Below, in pieces: positions 7,050 through 17,444 of a stretch of 64,000 bases of DNA. The stretch is from NCBI RefSeq assembly GCF_029846715.1, contig NZ_JARVWW010000009.1, positions 186,001-250,000 of the forward strand. Direction: 5' to 3'. The stretch comes from Bradyrhizobium nivariense (GTDB lineage: Bacteria; Pseudomonadota; Alphaproteobacteria; Rhizobiales; Xanthobacteraceae). A program made the translations under genes and the position numbers. Numbering within the stretch: the stretch's first letter is position 1; the number at the start of each line of letters is the position of its first letter. The notes beneath the pieces are model-generated. The model ran no database searches. It had not been told where the DNA came from and worked only from the letters and a program-made list of their open reading frames with translations.

Positions 7050-8120
7050 TCATTCTCCATTCAGCCACTGCATCAGCTCCGCGTTGATCTCGCGCGGATA
7101 GGTGTGGCTGAGGTCGTCGATCTCGCGATAGGTGACGTCGGCGCCGGCGGCGGAGAGCGCGGCCTGGGTCTGCCGCGCGGTCTGAACCGGAAACATCCAG
7201 TCGAGCTTGCCGTGGGTGATGAAGATCGGCAGGCCATGCAGGCGCGCAGCGTCGGCCATTTCGGCCATCAGCGGATGAAAGGTCGCCGACACCGGCGCGA
7301 GATGCGTGAAGGGCGAGGCGCCGTCGAGCCCGGTGACATAGCAGAAGGTGCCGCCGTCGCTCATGCCGGTGAGCAGCATGCGCGAGGCGTCAATGGTCCA
7401 GCGGCTGCGCACGGTTTCGAGAATGCGCATGAGGTTGGGCGTGTCGGAATCGTCACCCATCAGCGCCCAGGTCGGGCCGGTCGCGGTCGGCGCCACCAGG
7501 ATCGCACCAAGACTGCGGGCGTCGCGCAGCCAGCTCCACAGAAAACCGCGGCCGTTGCCGCTGCCGCCATGCAGCGCCATCACCAGCGGCATGGCGCGGT
7601 CGGGCGTGCAATATTCGGGCACATAGACCGAAAAGCCGCCGCGGCTGCCGGGCTCGTTGTGATCGTGGATGATGCCGGTGTGCGCGCCCGCGCCGGCTTC
7701 CAGCCGCGACAACAGGGCGGTATTCTCGCGGGTGGCGGCGTTGAGGAAGAAGCTGCTCACCGGCGGAAACTGCGCCGCCAGCGGATAGAGTGCCTCCTGC
7801 GCACGCGGCACGTGGCGCAACGCGCGGAAGACCGCGACGAGGTCGCCATTGCCACGCTCGACGTCGCGTAGGCCGGCAAAGGCGGCGAGCGTCTCGTCGC
7901 AGGCACGATCGAGCCGCCCGCGCAGTCCTGTGAACTGTTCCGGCCAGGCGCTGATCGCCGCGCGCGCCGTTTGCAGCGCCTCGTCCGGCGCGCCGATCGC
8001 ATTCATCGCCGACGCAAAGGCAGGCGGATGCAAGCGCCGGGCGAAGAAGCCGAGCGCTTCCAGCGCATTGAGCAGAGGCGGCAGCACGGCCACGATGTCG
8101 TCCACAACGGCCTCGGTCAT
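7050..8120 (-). CDS. Alpha/beta hydrolase, phospholipase/carboxylesterase type
   Basis: 356 residues. The N-terminal 150 or so residues are helical and not diagnostic. The C-terminal part is an alpha/beta hydrolase: oxyanion loop LVMALHGGSGNGRGFLW, nucleophile elbow LLTGMSDGGTFCY with GxSxG, and the terminal histidine in DDLSHTYPREIN. It resembles the poly(3-hydroxybutyrate) depolymerase/phospholipase-carboxylesterase group with an extra N-terminal domain. No signal peptide is seen. It lies 31 bases after the HtrA-like gene on the same strand, so the two are likely co-transcribed. The substrate is unknown. Confidence 0.82.
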   Translation of the reverse strand: MTEAVVDDIVAVLPPLLNALEALGFFARRLHPPAFASAMNAIGAPDEALQTARAAISAWPEQFTGLRGRLDRACDETLAAFAGLRDVERGNGDLVAVFRALRHVPRAQEALYPLAAQFPPVSSFFLNAATRENTALLSRLEAGAGAHTGIIHDHNEPGSRGGFSVYVPEYCTPDRAMPLVMALHGGSGNGRGFLWSWLRDARSLGAILVAPTATGPTWALMGDDSDTPNLMRILETVRSRWTIDASRMLLTGMSDGGTFCYVTGLDGASPFTHLAPVSATFHPLMAEMADAARLHGLPIFITHGKLDWMFPVQTARQTQAALSAAGADVTYREIDDLSHTYPREINAELMQWLNGE

Positions 8121-8151
8121 CGCCGTTACTCGCCTTCCAAGTTCGGCCGTG

Positions 8152-9123
8152 TCAGTGCAGCTTGGGCGCCTTCAGCAACTTGAAGCGATCGGTCGAGGTC
8201 ACCGTGACGTTGAAGGTGACGCCTTCATGATGAACAGTCAGCGGCACGTCGATGCCGGCAGCGCCGAGCCCCCACATCTTCTTGTAGAAGGCGGTCTGGC
8301 TCGTGACCTTGTCGCCGTCCACCGCGAGGATGACGTCGCCGGTCTTGAGCTCGGCGCGGGCGGCCGGACCGTTGGCGGAGATCCCGATCACCACCACGCG
8401 GTTGTCGATCTCTGTCGAATAGAGTCCGAGCCATGGCCGTGCCGGCTTGTTGACGCGACCGAACTTGCGCAGATCGTCCAGGATCGGTGTCAACAGGTCG
8501 ATTGGCACGATCATGTTGACGTGCTCGGCCTTGCCGTCGCGCTCGCGTTCGAGCTGGAGCGAGCCGATGCCGATCAGCTCGCCGCGCTCGTTGAGCAGCG
8601 CCGTGCCGCCCCAGTTCGGGTGCGCGGGATGGGTGAAGACGGCCTCGTCCAGCAGATATTCCCAGTAGCCGGCGAATTCCTGCTTGGCCACGATCTGGCT
8701 CGCGACCGAGCGCGTGCGTCCGCCGGCGCCGCCGACCACGACGCGGTCGCCGAGCCGGGTTTCGGCCGAGATGCCGAGCGGCAAGGGTTCGACGTCGAGC
8801 TGGCCGAGCGCCTGCACCAGGCCAAAGCCGGTGACGGCGTCGAAGCCGAGCACATGTCCCTCCACCACGCGCCCGTCTCCGACATGCAGCCACACGGACT
8901 CTGCTTCGGTGATGAGATAACCGATGGTGAGCACCAGCCCGTCATCGATCACGACGCCGTTGCCGGCGCGTTCAGTGCCCAATGTCTCGGCGCTAAAGGC
9001 GTCCGGCGGGATGATGGCATGCAGGCCGACGACGGAGGCGAGTGCGCGTTCGAGATCGAAACCGTAATCGCTCGCACGCGGCTGATTGGCCGGCGGCACT
9101 CTCCATTCGGTCAGGGCGGGCAT
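8152..9123 (-). CDS. HtrA/S1C-like protein with PDZ domain, catalytic triad lost
   Basis: 323 residues from the ATG at 9123, chosen over 9228 because AGGAGAA sits seven bases upstream and the extension has no family likeness. The fold is S1C trypsin-like (about 45-220) followed by one PDZ domain (about 225-310; GISANGPAARAELKTGDVIL). The three catalytic positions are changed. The His of the usual TNxHVV is Y69 (VLTIGYLIT). The Asp of the usual DxALI is G99 (TGFGLVQ). The Ser of GNSGG is W171 (PNWGG). There is no signal peptide, so it is probably a cytoplasmic binding protein rather than a protease. It precedes the alpha/beta hydrolase gene. Confidence 0.87.
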   Translation of the reverse strand: MPALTEWRVPPANQPRASDYGFDLERALASVVGLHAIIPPDAFSAETLGTERAGNGVVIDDGLVLTIGYLITEAESVWLHVGDGRVVEGHVLGFDAVTGFGLVQALGQLDVEPLPLGISAETRLGDRVVVGGAGGRTRSVASQIVAKQEFAGYWEYLLDEAVFTHPAHPNWGGTALLNERGELIGIGSLQLERERDGKAEHVNMIVPIDLLTPILDDLRKFGRVNKPARPWLGLYSTEIDNRVVVIGISANGPAARAELKTGDVILAVDGDKVTSQTAFYKKMWGLGAAGIDVPLTVHHEGVTFNVTVTSTDRFKLLKAPKLH

Positions 9124-9401
9124 GGAGTTCTCCTGGCTGACAGCATAGCTCCGCCACAAAGCGGAACGAGGCGCGAAGCACGCATAATTTAGGCCGGAGG
9201 AGGCCGTCTTGAAAGCCTCGTTTCCCAACTATTCCAGAGAACGCCGTGTGAAATCTCGGAAAGGCACAGGAACGGTTCATGCGCGGTCGGTAGGGCTCCG
9301 GCATTGGCCGCATGGCTGCTGTCCGGCGAGGTGCTAGGCGCCGTACAATGAAGCTGCTAACCATTGCCGCTTCGTTTGACCAAGGGATCACGGACCGAAG
9401 C

Positions 9402-10820
9402 ATGGACAACCGCAGCGACATCTGGCGTGGCATTGACACGATCAAGGCACGTTTTATTGACCTCAGCGACAAGGTCTGGGGCATGCCCGAGGTTTGCTAC
9501 ACCGAGGCACGGTCCGCCGCAGAACATCTCGCCGAGCTGCGTCATCAGGGTTTCCGCATCACCGAGAACGTCGCGGGCATCCCGACTGCGGTGATGGGCG
9601 AATGGGGCGAGGGCGGGCCGGTCATCGCCTTCATGGGCGAATATGACGCGCTGCCGGGGCTCAGCCAGGAGGCGGGCGTCGCGGAGCATCGTCCGGTCGA
9701 GACCGGCGGTCACGGCCATGGCTGCGGTCACAATCTGCTCGGTTCCGCAGCTCTCCTCGCCGCGACCGCGGTGAAGGACTGGCTCGCCGAGAACAAGGTG
9801 CCGGGCCGCGTGCGCTATTATGGCTGCCCCGCGGAGGAAGGCGGCGCGGCAAAAGCCTTCATGGTGCGCTCCGGCTCGTTTGAAGACGCCGACATCGCCA
9901 TCACCTGGCATCCGCACAGCTTCTGGGAAGTCGCGGTGACGCCGTCGCTCGCCAACACCCGCGCCGATTTCATCTTCACCGGCCGCACCTCGCATGCAGC
10001 GGCTTCACCGCATCTTGGCCGCTCCGCGCTCGACGCGGTGGAATTGATGAATGTCGGCGTGAATTACATGCGCGAGCACATGCCGAGCGACGCGCGCGTG
10101 CACTACGCGCTGCTCGACACCGGCGGCATCGCCCCCAACGTGGTGCAGGCGCATGCGCGGGTGCGCTATTCCATTCGCGCCCGTGATCTGCCCGGCATGA
10201 ACGAACTGGTCGGACGCGTGAGCAAGATCGCAGACGGCGCGGCGTTGATGACCGAGACCAAGGTCGAGATGAAGATCATCTCCGCGGTCTCCAATATCCT
10301 GCCGAACACCCCGCTGGAGCAGGCGCTGCACCGGGTCATGGAAGAGCTCGGACCGCCGCATTTCGATGACGCCGACAACGGCTTTGCCAGCCAGATCCGC
10401 GCGACGCTGAGCGACAAGGACATCGAGTCGGTCTATTACGCGATCGGCATGGAGCCGACCGATCGGCCGCTCGCTGACTTCCTGGTGCCGCTCGATGCCA
10501 AGCGCAACCCGCTGGTCGGCTCGACCGACGTCGGCGACGTGAGCTGGGTGGTGCCGACCGTGCAGGTTCACGCACCCACGGTTGCAATCGGTACGCCCTT
10601 CCACACCTGGCAGGTGGTCGCGCAGGGCAAGAGCCCGCATGCGCACAAGGCCATGGTGCAGGCCGCCAAGGCGATGGCCGGCATCGGCATCAAAGCGTTG
10701 ACGGAGCCGGAGCTGATCAAGGCCGCCAAGGCTGACCTCGAGAAGCGGACGGCCAAGACGCCTTACGTCTGTCCGCTGCCGGACCACGTCGCGCCGCCGC
10801 TCGACATGTCCGTGGCGTAG
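9402..10820 (+). CDS. M20-family metallopeptidase, AbgB-like amidohydrolase
   Basis: About 472 residues from ATG 9402; earlier in-frame starts at 9312 and 9348 only add a non-conserved basic tail. The M20 metal-binding motifs are present: GGHGHGCGHNLLGSAALLA, then YYGCPAEEGGAAKAFM, and the dimerisation-domain loop FTGRTSHAAASPHLGRSALDA. It resembles AbgB (p-aminobenzoyl-glutamate hydrolase subunit) and other aminoacyl amidohydrolases of the cytoplasm. It directly precedes a full peptide ABC transporter on the same strand, which suggests that it cleaves what the transporter brings in. The exact substrate is not known. Confidence 0.88.
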   Translation: MDNRSDIWRGIDTIKARFIDLSDKVWGMPEVCYTEARSAAEHLAELRHQGFRITENVAGIPTAVMGEWGEGGPVIAFMGEYDALPGLSQEAGVAEHRPVETGGHGHGCGHNLLGSAALLAATAVKDWLAENKVPGRVRYYGCPAEEGGAAKAFMVRSGSFEDADIAITWHPHSFWEVAVTPSLANTRADFIFTGRTSHAAASPHLGRSALDAVELMNVGVNYMREHMPSDARVHYALLDTGGIAPNVVQAHARVRYSIRARDLPGMNELVGRVSKIADGAALMTETKVEMKIISAVSNILPNTPLEQALHRVMEELGPPHFDDADNGFASQIRATLSDKDIESVYYAIGMEPTDRPLADFLVPLDAKRNPLVGSTDVGDVSWVVPTVQVHAPTVAIGTPFHTWQVVAQGKSPHAHKAMVQAAKAMAGIGIKALTEPELIKAAKADLEKRTAKTPYVCPLPDHVAPPLDMSVA

Positions 10821-11081
10821 AATTTCGCCTCGATACTTCGTCTGATCCGGCGAACAAATTTTCTGCAGTGCAGCGCGGAATCCAGCGTGTTTTGATGCTG
10901 GATTGCCGAACGGATGGGCTGCGGAATATGGTTTTGCCCAACAGACAGTCAGAAGACCGTTTGCATACACACGGTCGCAGTTGACGCGCGCCCCATTCGG
11001 TGTGCCATCTACCGCCAGCCAAGCCCGGTGGTCGCCTCGCGCGACCGCCTGCATCCATACGGGAACCAGACGGGGACAACC

Positions 11082-12872
11082 ATGCTGGATAAAGAACTGC
11101 GTTCGATGATCGGTGACGTGAAGGGCGGGCGGATGGATCGCCGCGCCTTCGTTCAGCGCCTGGCTGCCGTGGGTCTCACCGCGCCTTTGGCCAACCAGAT
11201 CCTCGCGCTTGGCGGCGTCGCCATGGCTGAGGGCGCCTCGACCTACAAGCCGACCAAGCGCGGCGGCGGTGGTGCGCTCAAGCTGTTGTGGTGGCAGGGG
11301 CCGACCCTGCTTAATCCGCATTTCGCCACCGGCACCAAGGACCAGGACGGCTCGCGCCTGTTCTATGAACCGCTCGCCTGCTGGGATCCCGACGGCAACA
11401 TGAAGCTGGTTCTCGCGACGGAGATTCCCTCGACCCAGAACGGCCTGCTCGCGGCCGACGGCAAGTCGGTGACCTGGAAGCTGAAACCCGGCGTCAAATG
11501 GCACGATGGCAAACCCTTCACCGCCGATGACGTGGTCTTCACCTGGGAATACATCATCGATCCCGCGACCGCGGCCGTCACTGTCGCGACCTACCGCGAT
11601 ATTACGGTTGAGAAGGTGGATGATCTGACAGTCCGCCTCGGCTTCAAGAAGCCGACGCCGTTCTGGGCCGATGCCTTCGTCGGCGCGACCGGACAGATTC
11701 TGCCCAAGCACCTGTTTGCCGAGTTCAAAGGCTCGAAGTCCCGTGAGGCGCCGGCCAACCTCGCCCCGGTCGGCACTGGCCCCTACAAATTCGTCGAGTT
11801 CAAGCCCGGCGATCTCATCCGGGGCGTGATCAATCCCGACTATCACATGCCGAACCGTCCCCATTTCGATACGATCGAGATGAAGGGCGGCGGTGATGCC
11901 GTCTCGGCGGCGCGCGCGGTGATCCAGACCGGCGAATATGATTTCGGCTGGAACATCCAGGTCGAGGACGACGTGCTGCTGCGTCTGGAGAAGGGCGGCA
12001 AGGGCAAGACCATCTACGCCGTAGGCGGCGATACCGAGTTCATCGCGCTCAACTTCACCGATCCCAACACCGAGGTCGACGGCGAGCGCTCCTCGATAAA
12101 GACCAAGCATCCGCTGTTCTCGGATCCGGCGGTGCGCAAGGCGCTGTCGCTGCTGGTCGATCGCGAGTCCATCAAGAAAGCCATCTATGGCCGCGCCGGC
12201 CGCACCACCGCGAACTTCCTCAACGGTCCCGAAAAGTTCGTCTCCAAGAACACCACGTGGGAGTTCAGCGTCGAGAAGGCCTCGAAGATCCTCGACGATG
12301 CCGGCTGGAAGCCCGGCGCCGACGGCATCCGCGAGAAGGACGGCAAGAGGCTGAAGATCGTGTACCAGACCTCGATCAATGGCCCGCGCCAGAAGACCCA
12401 GGCGATCGTCAAGCAGGCCTGTCAGAAGGCCGGCATCGACGTGGAATTGAAGTCCGTCGTGGCCTCTGTGTTCTTCTCCTCGGACGTTGCCAATCCCGAC
12501 ACGTACGCCAAGTTCTACGCGGACATCGAGATGTTCCAGATCCCGATGAGCCAGCCGGATCCCGCCCAGCACATGCGCCGCTATCATTCGAGCAATGTCG
12601 CGGCCAAGGAGAACAAGTGGCAGGGCACCAATTTCCCGCGCTGGATCAACAAGGACTATGACGCGACCATCGACGCCGCCGACGGTGAGATGGATCCGGT
12701 CAAGCGTGTGGCGCTCTACATCAAGGCCAACGATCTCCTGTTTCAGGACACCGTGTTCATCCCGGCGCAGCATCGGCTGAAGGTGGAAGCGACCGCCAAC
12801 ACGCTGCGTCCGGTGATCAGCGGCTGGGCCAACGAGACTGACAATCTGTTCGACTGGTACCGCGAGGAATGA
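11082..12872 (+). CDS. Peptide ABC transporter substrate-binding protein (family 5)
   Basis: 596 residues from ATG 11082; the longer frame to 10914 is not supported. A Tat-type signal is visible: DRRAFVQRLAAVGLTAPLA, ending after ALGGVAMA. The mature part is a family 5 extracellular solute-binding protein (LLWWQGPTLLNPHFATGTKD; KLKPGVKWHDGKPFTADDVV is the family signature). It delivers peptides or similar solutes to the two permeases that follow. A 261-base gap separates it from the peptidase gene and probably holds a promoter. The Tat route is inferred from the twin arginine. Confidence 0.93.
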   Translation: MLDKELRSMIGDVKGGRMDRRAFVQRLAAVGLTAPLANQILALGGVAMAEGASTYKPTKRGGGGALKLLWWQGPTLLNPHFATGTKDQDGSRLFYEPLACWDPDGNMKLVLATEIPSTQNGLLAADGKSVTWKLKPGVKWHDGKPFTADDVVFTWEYIIDPATAAVTVATYRDITVEKVDDLTVRLGFKKPTPFWADAFVGATGQILPKHLFAEFKGSKSREAPANLAPVGTGPYKFVEFKPGDLIRGVINPDYHMPNRPHFDTIEMKGGGDAVSAARAVIQTGEYDFGWNIQVEDDVLLRLEKGGKGKTIYAVGGDTEFIALNFTDPNTEVDGERSSIKTKHPLFSDPAVRKALSLLVDRESIKKAIYGRAGRTTANFLNGPEKFVSKNTTWEFSVEKASKILDDAGWKPGADGIREKDGKRLKIVYQTSINGPRQKTQAIVKQACQKAGIDVELKSVVASVFFSSDVANPDTYAKFYADIEMFQIPMSQPDPAQHMRRYHSSNVAAKENKWQGTNFPRWINKDYDATIDAADGEMDPVKRVALYIKANDLLFQDTVFIPAQHRLKVEATANTLRPVISGWANETDNLFDWYREE

Positions 12873-12901
12873 TCACGCACGCCTAGAGCGGGTCCTCCTT
12901 C

Positions 12902-13861
12902 ATGAGCCAGTATGTCCTGCGTCGCCTCCTGATCGCGATTCCGAGCCTGCTCGGAATTTCGCTCGTGCTCTTCGTCGTGCTCGCACTAGCGCCGGGCGAT
13001 CCGTTCTCGGAACTGGCGACCAATCCGAACGTGCCGCCCGAAGTACAGGCCGCGCTTCGGGCGAGGTTCGGCCTCGACGATCCGATCTACCTTCGTTACC
13101 TGCACTGGCTCAACGCCATGCTGCACGGCGACTGGGGTTTCTCCTTCGTCAGCCGGATGAACGTCGACACACTCATTCTCCAGCGACTGCCAACGACGCT
13201 CTACGTGATCGGCTCGGCGCAGATTCTGGCGCTCCTGATCGCGATCCCGGTCGGGGTCTATGCCGCGACGAAACCTTATTCGCTGTTCGACCAGGTCGCC
13301 AACACGCTCGCCTTTGTCGGCTTCTCGCTGCCGACCTTCTTCACCGGCATCCTGTTCATCCTGATCTTCTCAGTCACGCTGGACTGGCTGCCTTTCGTCT
13401 ACACGACCGACATCAAGGGCACCGGCATTCACTGGTTGCTGGAGGTGATCCGTCAGGCGATCATGCCGGTGGCGGTGCTCGGCCTGTTCCAGGCGGCGTC
13501 GATGACGCGCTTCGTGCGCTCGGCGATGCTCGACGTCATCCGGCTCGACTACGTCACCACCGCGCGCGCCAAGGGCATCGGCCAGCGGCGGGTGATCATC
13601 AAGCACGTGATGCGCAACGCGATGATCCCGGTCGTCACGCTCATTGCGTTGCAAATCCCGGCGGTGTTCGGCGGCGCCATCGTCACCGAGCAGATATTCC
13701 GCATCCCCGGCATCGGCTCGCTGCTGATCTCCTCCATCCTTTCCAACGACACGCCGGTGGTGATGGCCGTCACCTTCGTCTTTGCGTGCCTGGTCGTGCT
13801 GTTCAATCTCATCGCGGACGTTCTTTATGGCTGGCTTGACCCTCGCATCTCCCTCCGCTGA
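12902..13861 (+). CDS. Peptide ABC transporter permease (DppB/OppB type)
   Basis: 319 residues, six membrane helices. The N-terminus YVLRRLLIAIPSLLGISLV is typical of DppB. The loop that contacts the ATPase is present (YVTTARAKGIGQRRVIIKHV, then MRNAMIPVVT). It heterodimerises with the next permease. The start lies 30 bases after the binding-protein gene. Confidence 0.93.
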   Translation: MSQYVLRRLLIAIPSLLGISLVLFVVLALAPGDPFSELATNPNVPPEVQAALRARFGLDDPIYLRYLHWLNAMLHGDWGFSFVSRMNVDTLILQRLPTTLYVIGSAQILALLIAIPVGVYAATKPYSLFDQVANTLAFVGFSLPTFFTGILFILIFSVTLDWLPFVYTTDIKGTGIHWLLEVIRQAIMPVAVLGLFQAASMTRFVRSAMLDVIRLDYVTTARAKGIGQRRVIIKHVMRNAMIPVVTLIALQIPAVFGGAIVTEQIFRIPGIGSLLISSILSNDTPVVMAVTFVFACLVVLFNLIADVLYGWLDPRISLR

Positions 13862-14743
13862 GCGGCGCGTCTACTCGCCCTGGCGCGAGACGTGGCGGCG
13901 CTATAGCCGTCACAGGCTTGCCGTGGTCAGTGCGTTCCTGCTCCTCATTCTGATCCTGGCCGTGGTGGCCGGCCCCTTCGTCTGGCGGGTCAAGATCGAC
14001 GACATCGATATTGTGGCGGGCATGCAGGGGCCGTCGCTGGCCCATCCCTTCGGCACCGACGATCTCGGACAGGACATTCTTGCCCGCATGATCTATGGCG
14101 GGCGCATCTCGCTCGCGGTCGGACTTGCAGCGATGCTGGTCTCGGTCTTTGTCGGTGTGCTGATCGGCGCGCTCGCCGGCATGTCGCGCGGCGCGCTCGG
14201 TCATGGGCTGATGTGGCTCACCGATCTCTTTTTGTCGCTGCCGCAATTGCCCCTCCTGCTGCTGCTGATCTATCTCTTTCGCGACGGGTTGAAGGCCGCG
14301 TTCGGCCCCGAGGGCGGCATTTTCATCCTGATCGTGCTTGTGATCGGTGGGTTGCGCTGGATGCCGGTCGCCCGCCTCGTTCGCGCGCAGTTCCTGTCGA
14401 TCCGCGAGAAGGAATTCGTCGAAGCTGCGCGCGCTCTCGGGGCGAGCCCGGTGCGGCAGGTGGTGCGCCATATCCTGCCCAATGCGCTCGGTCCGGTGAT
14501 CATCGCCGGCACCATCGACGTCGCCGCCGCCATCATCGCGGAATCGACGCTGTCCTTTCTCGGCCTCGGCTTCCCTCCGGATACGCCGACCTGGGGCCGG
14601 CTGCTCTATGATGCCAAGGACTTCCTCGACATCGGTCCGCACTGGGCGCTGTTTCCGGGCGGCGCGATCTTCATCGCGGTGGTCGCCATCAACTTCATCG
14701 GCGACGGCCTGCGTGACGCACTCGATGCGCGACGGGTGATCTG

Positions 14744-14744
<1 letters not shown>
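13827..14744 (+). CDS. Peptide ABC transporter permease (DppC/OppC type)
   Basis: About 305 residues from ATG 13827, which overlaps the end of the first permease gene by 35 bases; the frame to 13782 adds non-hydrophobic sequence. DppC features: the N-terminal helix, the [21 protein letters not shown] periplasmic signature, and the coupling loop [20 protein letters not shown]. The strong overlap implies coupled translation with its partner permease. Confidence 0.93.
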
Positions 14745-15735
<991 letters not shown>

Positions 15736-15739
<4 letters not shown>

Positions 15740-16704
15740 GCGAACCCTTGCTGCGCGTCAGCGGACTGAAGAAATATTTCCCCGTGCACGGCGGCCTGCT
15801 GTCGCGCCAGGTCGGCAGCGTTTACGCCGTCGACGGGGTCTCGTTCTCGGTCAACCGCGGCGAGACGCTCGGCCTCGTCGGCGAATCCGGCTGCGGCAAG
15901 TCGACGACGGGTCGCTGCGTGTTGCGCCTGATCGAGCCGACCGCCGGCGAGGTGGTGTTCGACGGCCAGGACGTGCGCCAGCTCGGCGGCACCGATTTGC
16001 GCGCCATGCGGCGGAACATGCAGCTGGTGTTCCAGGACCCGTTCGCCTCGCTCAACCCGCGCATGACGGTCGGCGCCATTCTCGGCGAGGCGCTGATCAT
16101 CCATAAGCTTGGATCGTCGGCCAAGGAGCGTGAAGATCGCGTCGCGAGCCTGCTGGTCAAGGTGGGGCTCAAGGCCGAGCACATGCGCCGCTATCCGCAT
16201 GAGTTTTCCGGCGGCCAGCGCCAGCGCATCGTCATCGCCCGCGCGCTTGCGGTCGAGCCGAAGCTGATCGTCTGCGACGAACCGGTGTCCGCGCTCGATG
16301 TCTCGATCCAGGCGCAGGTCATCAACCTGCTGGAAGATCTCCAGGCCGAGCTGAACCTCACCTATCTCTTCGTCGCGCACGATTTGTCGGTAGTCGAGCA
16401 CATCTCCGATCGTGTCGCGGTGATGTATCTCGGCCGTATCGTCGAGCTCGCCAAGGCCAGCGACCTCTACCGCAATCCGCAGCATCCCTACACCAGGGCG
16501 CTGTTATCAGCGGTGCCGGTGCCCGACCCCAAGCTCAAGCGCGAGCGCATCCGCCTCAAGGGCGACGTGCCGAGCCCGATGAAGCCGCCGTCAGGCTGCC
16601 ACTTCCACACCCGCTGTCCGATCGCCCAGCCGCGCTGTTCGGAGAGCGCACCGGAGCTGAGGGAAGGCGCAGGCGGGCATTTTGTGGCGTGCCATCTGGC
16701 GTGA
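15736..16704 (+). CDS. Peptide ABC transporter ATP-binding protein (DppF/OppF type)
   Basis: 322 residues from ATG 15736, overlapping the preceding gene by four bases. Walker [21 protein letters not shown], signature [15 protein letters not shown], Walker [13 protein letters not shown], and the C-terminal [17 protein letters not shown] domain. It completes a five-gene transporter (binding protein, two permeases, two ATPases). Confidence 0.93.
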
Positions 16705-16728
16705 GGCCGGGGAAAGCGGAGCGCGTAT

Positions 16729-17349
16729 TCATTCGTGAAGCAGGCCATGCTCCGAAAGGGCCTGCCTGAAAGTCTCCACTGACGTATGGTGATGCGCGAA
16801 CAGACCCGCCTCGCGCGCACCGGCGACATTGGCTGCGAGATCGTCGACGAACAGGACGCTCTCCGGCCTCACGTTGAGCTCCGACAGGCAGAGACGGTAG
16901 CAGCGCGGGTCCGGCTTTGCTGCCTTGAATTGGGCCGAGGTGTAGATTCGCGAGCCGAACAGCGGACGCAAGTCCGGCAGCAGCGTGTCGATGTGGTCGG
17001 CGACCAGCGTGGTGTTGTTGGTCAGGACCGCTATGTCGACGGTTTTACGCAAGCTGCCGGCAATCTCCAGCATCGCGCGATCGACCTGCATTGAACGGCG
17101 CCGCGCTTCGACCCACTCGTCCAGTGACAGCGGATAGCCGATGCGCCCGCCGAAGCCTCGCAAGTAGTCCGCGGCATCGAGAGTGCCGGAATCGCCGAGC
17201 AGCTCGAAGCCGCTTTCCCAGATCGCCTTGTGGACGAAGTCGCTGGTGGCTCCTGCAAGCTCCGCCAGGCATGCGACGCGCTTTCCCCTGTCGTACTCGC
17301 AGAGAACATTGTCCATGTCGAAGAGGACGAGCTTGATCCCATCAGTCAC
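16729..17349 (-). CDS. HAD-superfamily hydrolase
   Basis: 206 residues with the HAD motifs in order: motif I LVLFDMDNVLCEYD (nucleophile Asp and the +2 Asp; the usual DGT is DNV), motif II VLTNNTT, motif III lysine in AAKPDPRCY, and motif IV VLFVDDLAANVAGA. A small helical cap sits between I and II. It most resembles the HAD-IA subfamily that dephosphorylates small metabolites. It is convergent with the ABC operon. The substrate is unknown. Confidence 0.87.
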   Translation of the reverse strand: MTDGIKLVLFDMDNVLCEYDRGKRVACLAELAGATSDFVHKAIWESGFELLGDSGTLDAADYLRGFGGRIGYPLSLDEWVEARRRSMQVDRAMLEIAGSLRKTVDIAVLTNNTTLVADHIDTLLPDLRPLFGSRIYTSAQFKAAKPDPRCYRLCLSELNVRPESVLFVDDLAANVAGAREAGLFAHHHTSVETFRQALSEHGLLHE

Positions 17350-17444
17350 AGCGGCACTCGCGGATTAGCCGGATATCCGGCCGTGATCCAAGCCATACCC
17401 CGCTGGAGCGCGGCCGACAAATCCGGAGCAACGGTCAAATCCCG

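Noticed and set aside
8152..9123. Annotation as an active serine protease
   Set aside because: All three catalytic positions are replaced.
10005..12773. Very long minus-strand open frame of 922 codons opposite the M20 peptidase and binding-protein genes
   Set aside because: It is a shadow of two well-supported plus-strand genes in high-GC DNA; its product is Leu/Arg/Asp/Gly-rich with no domain.
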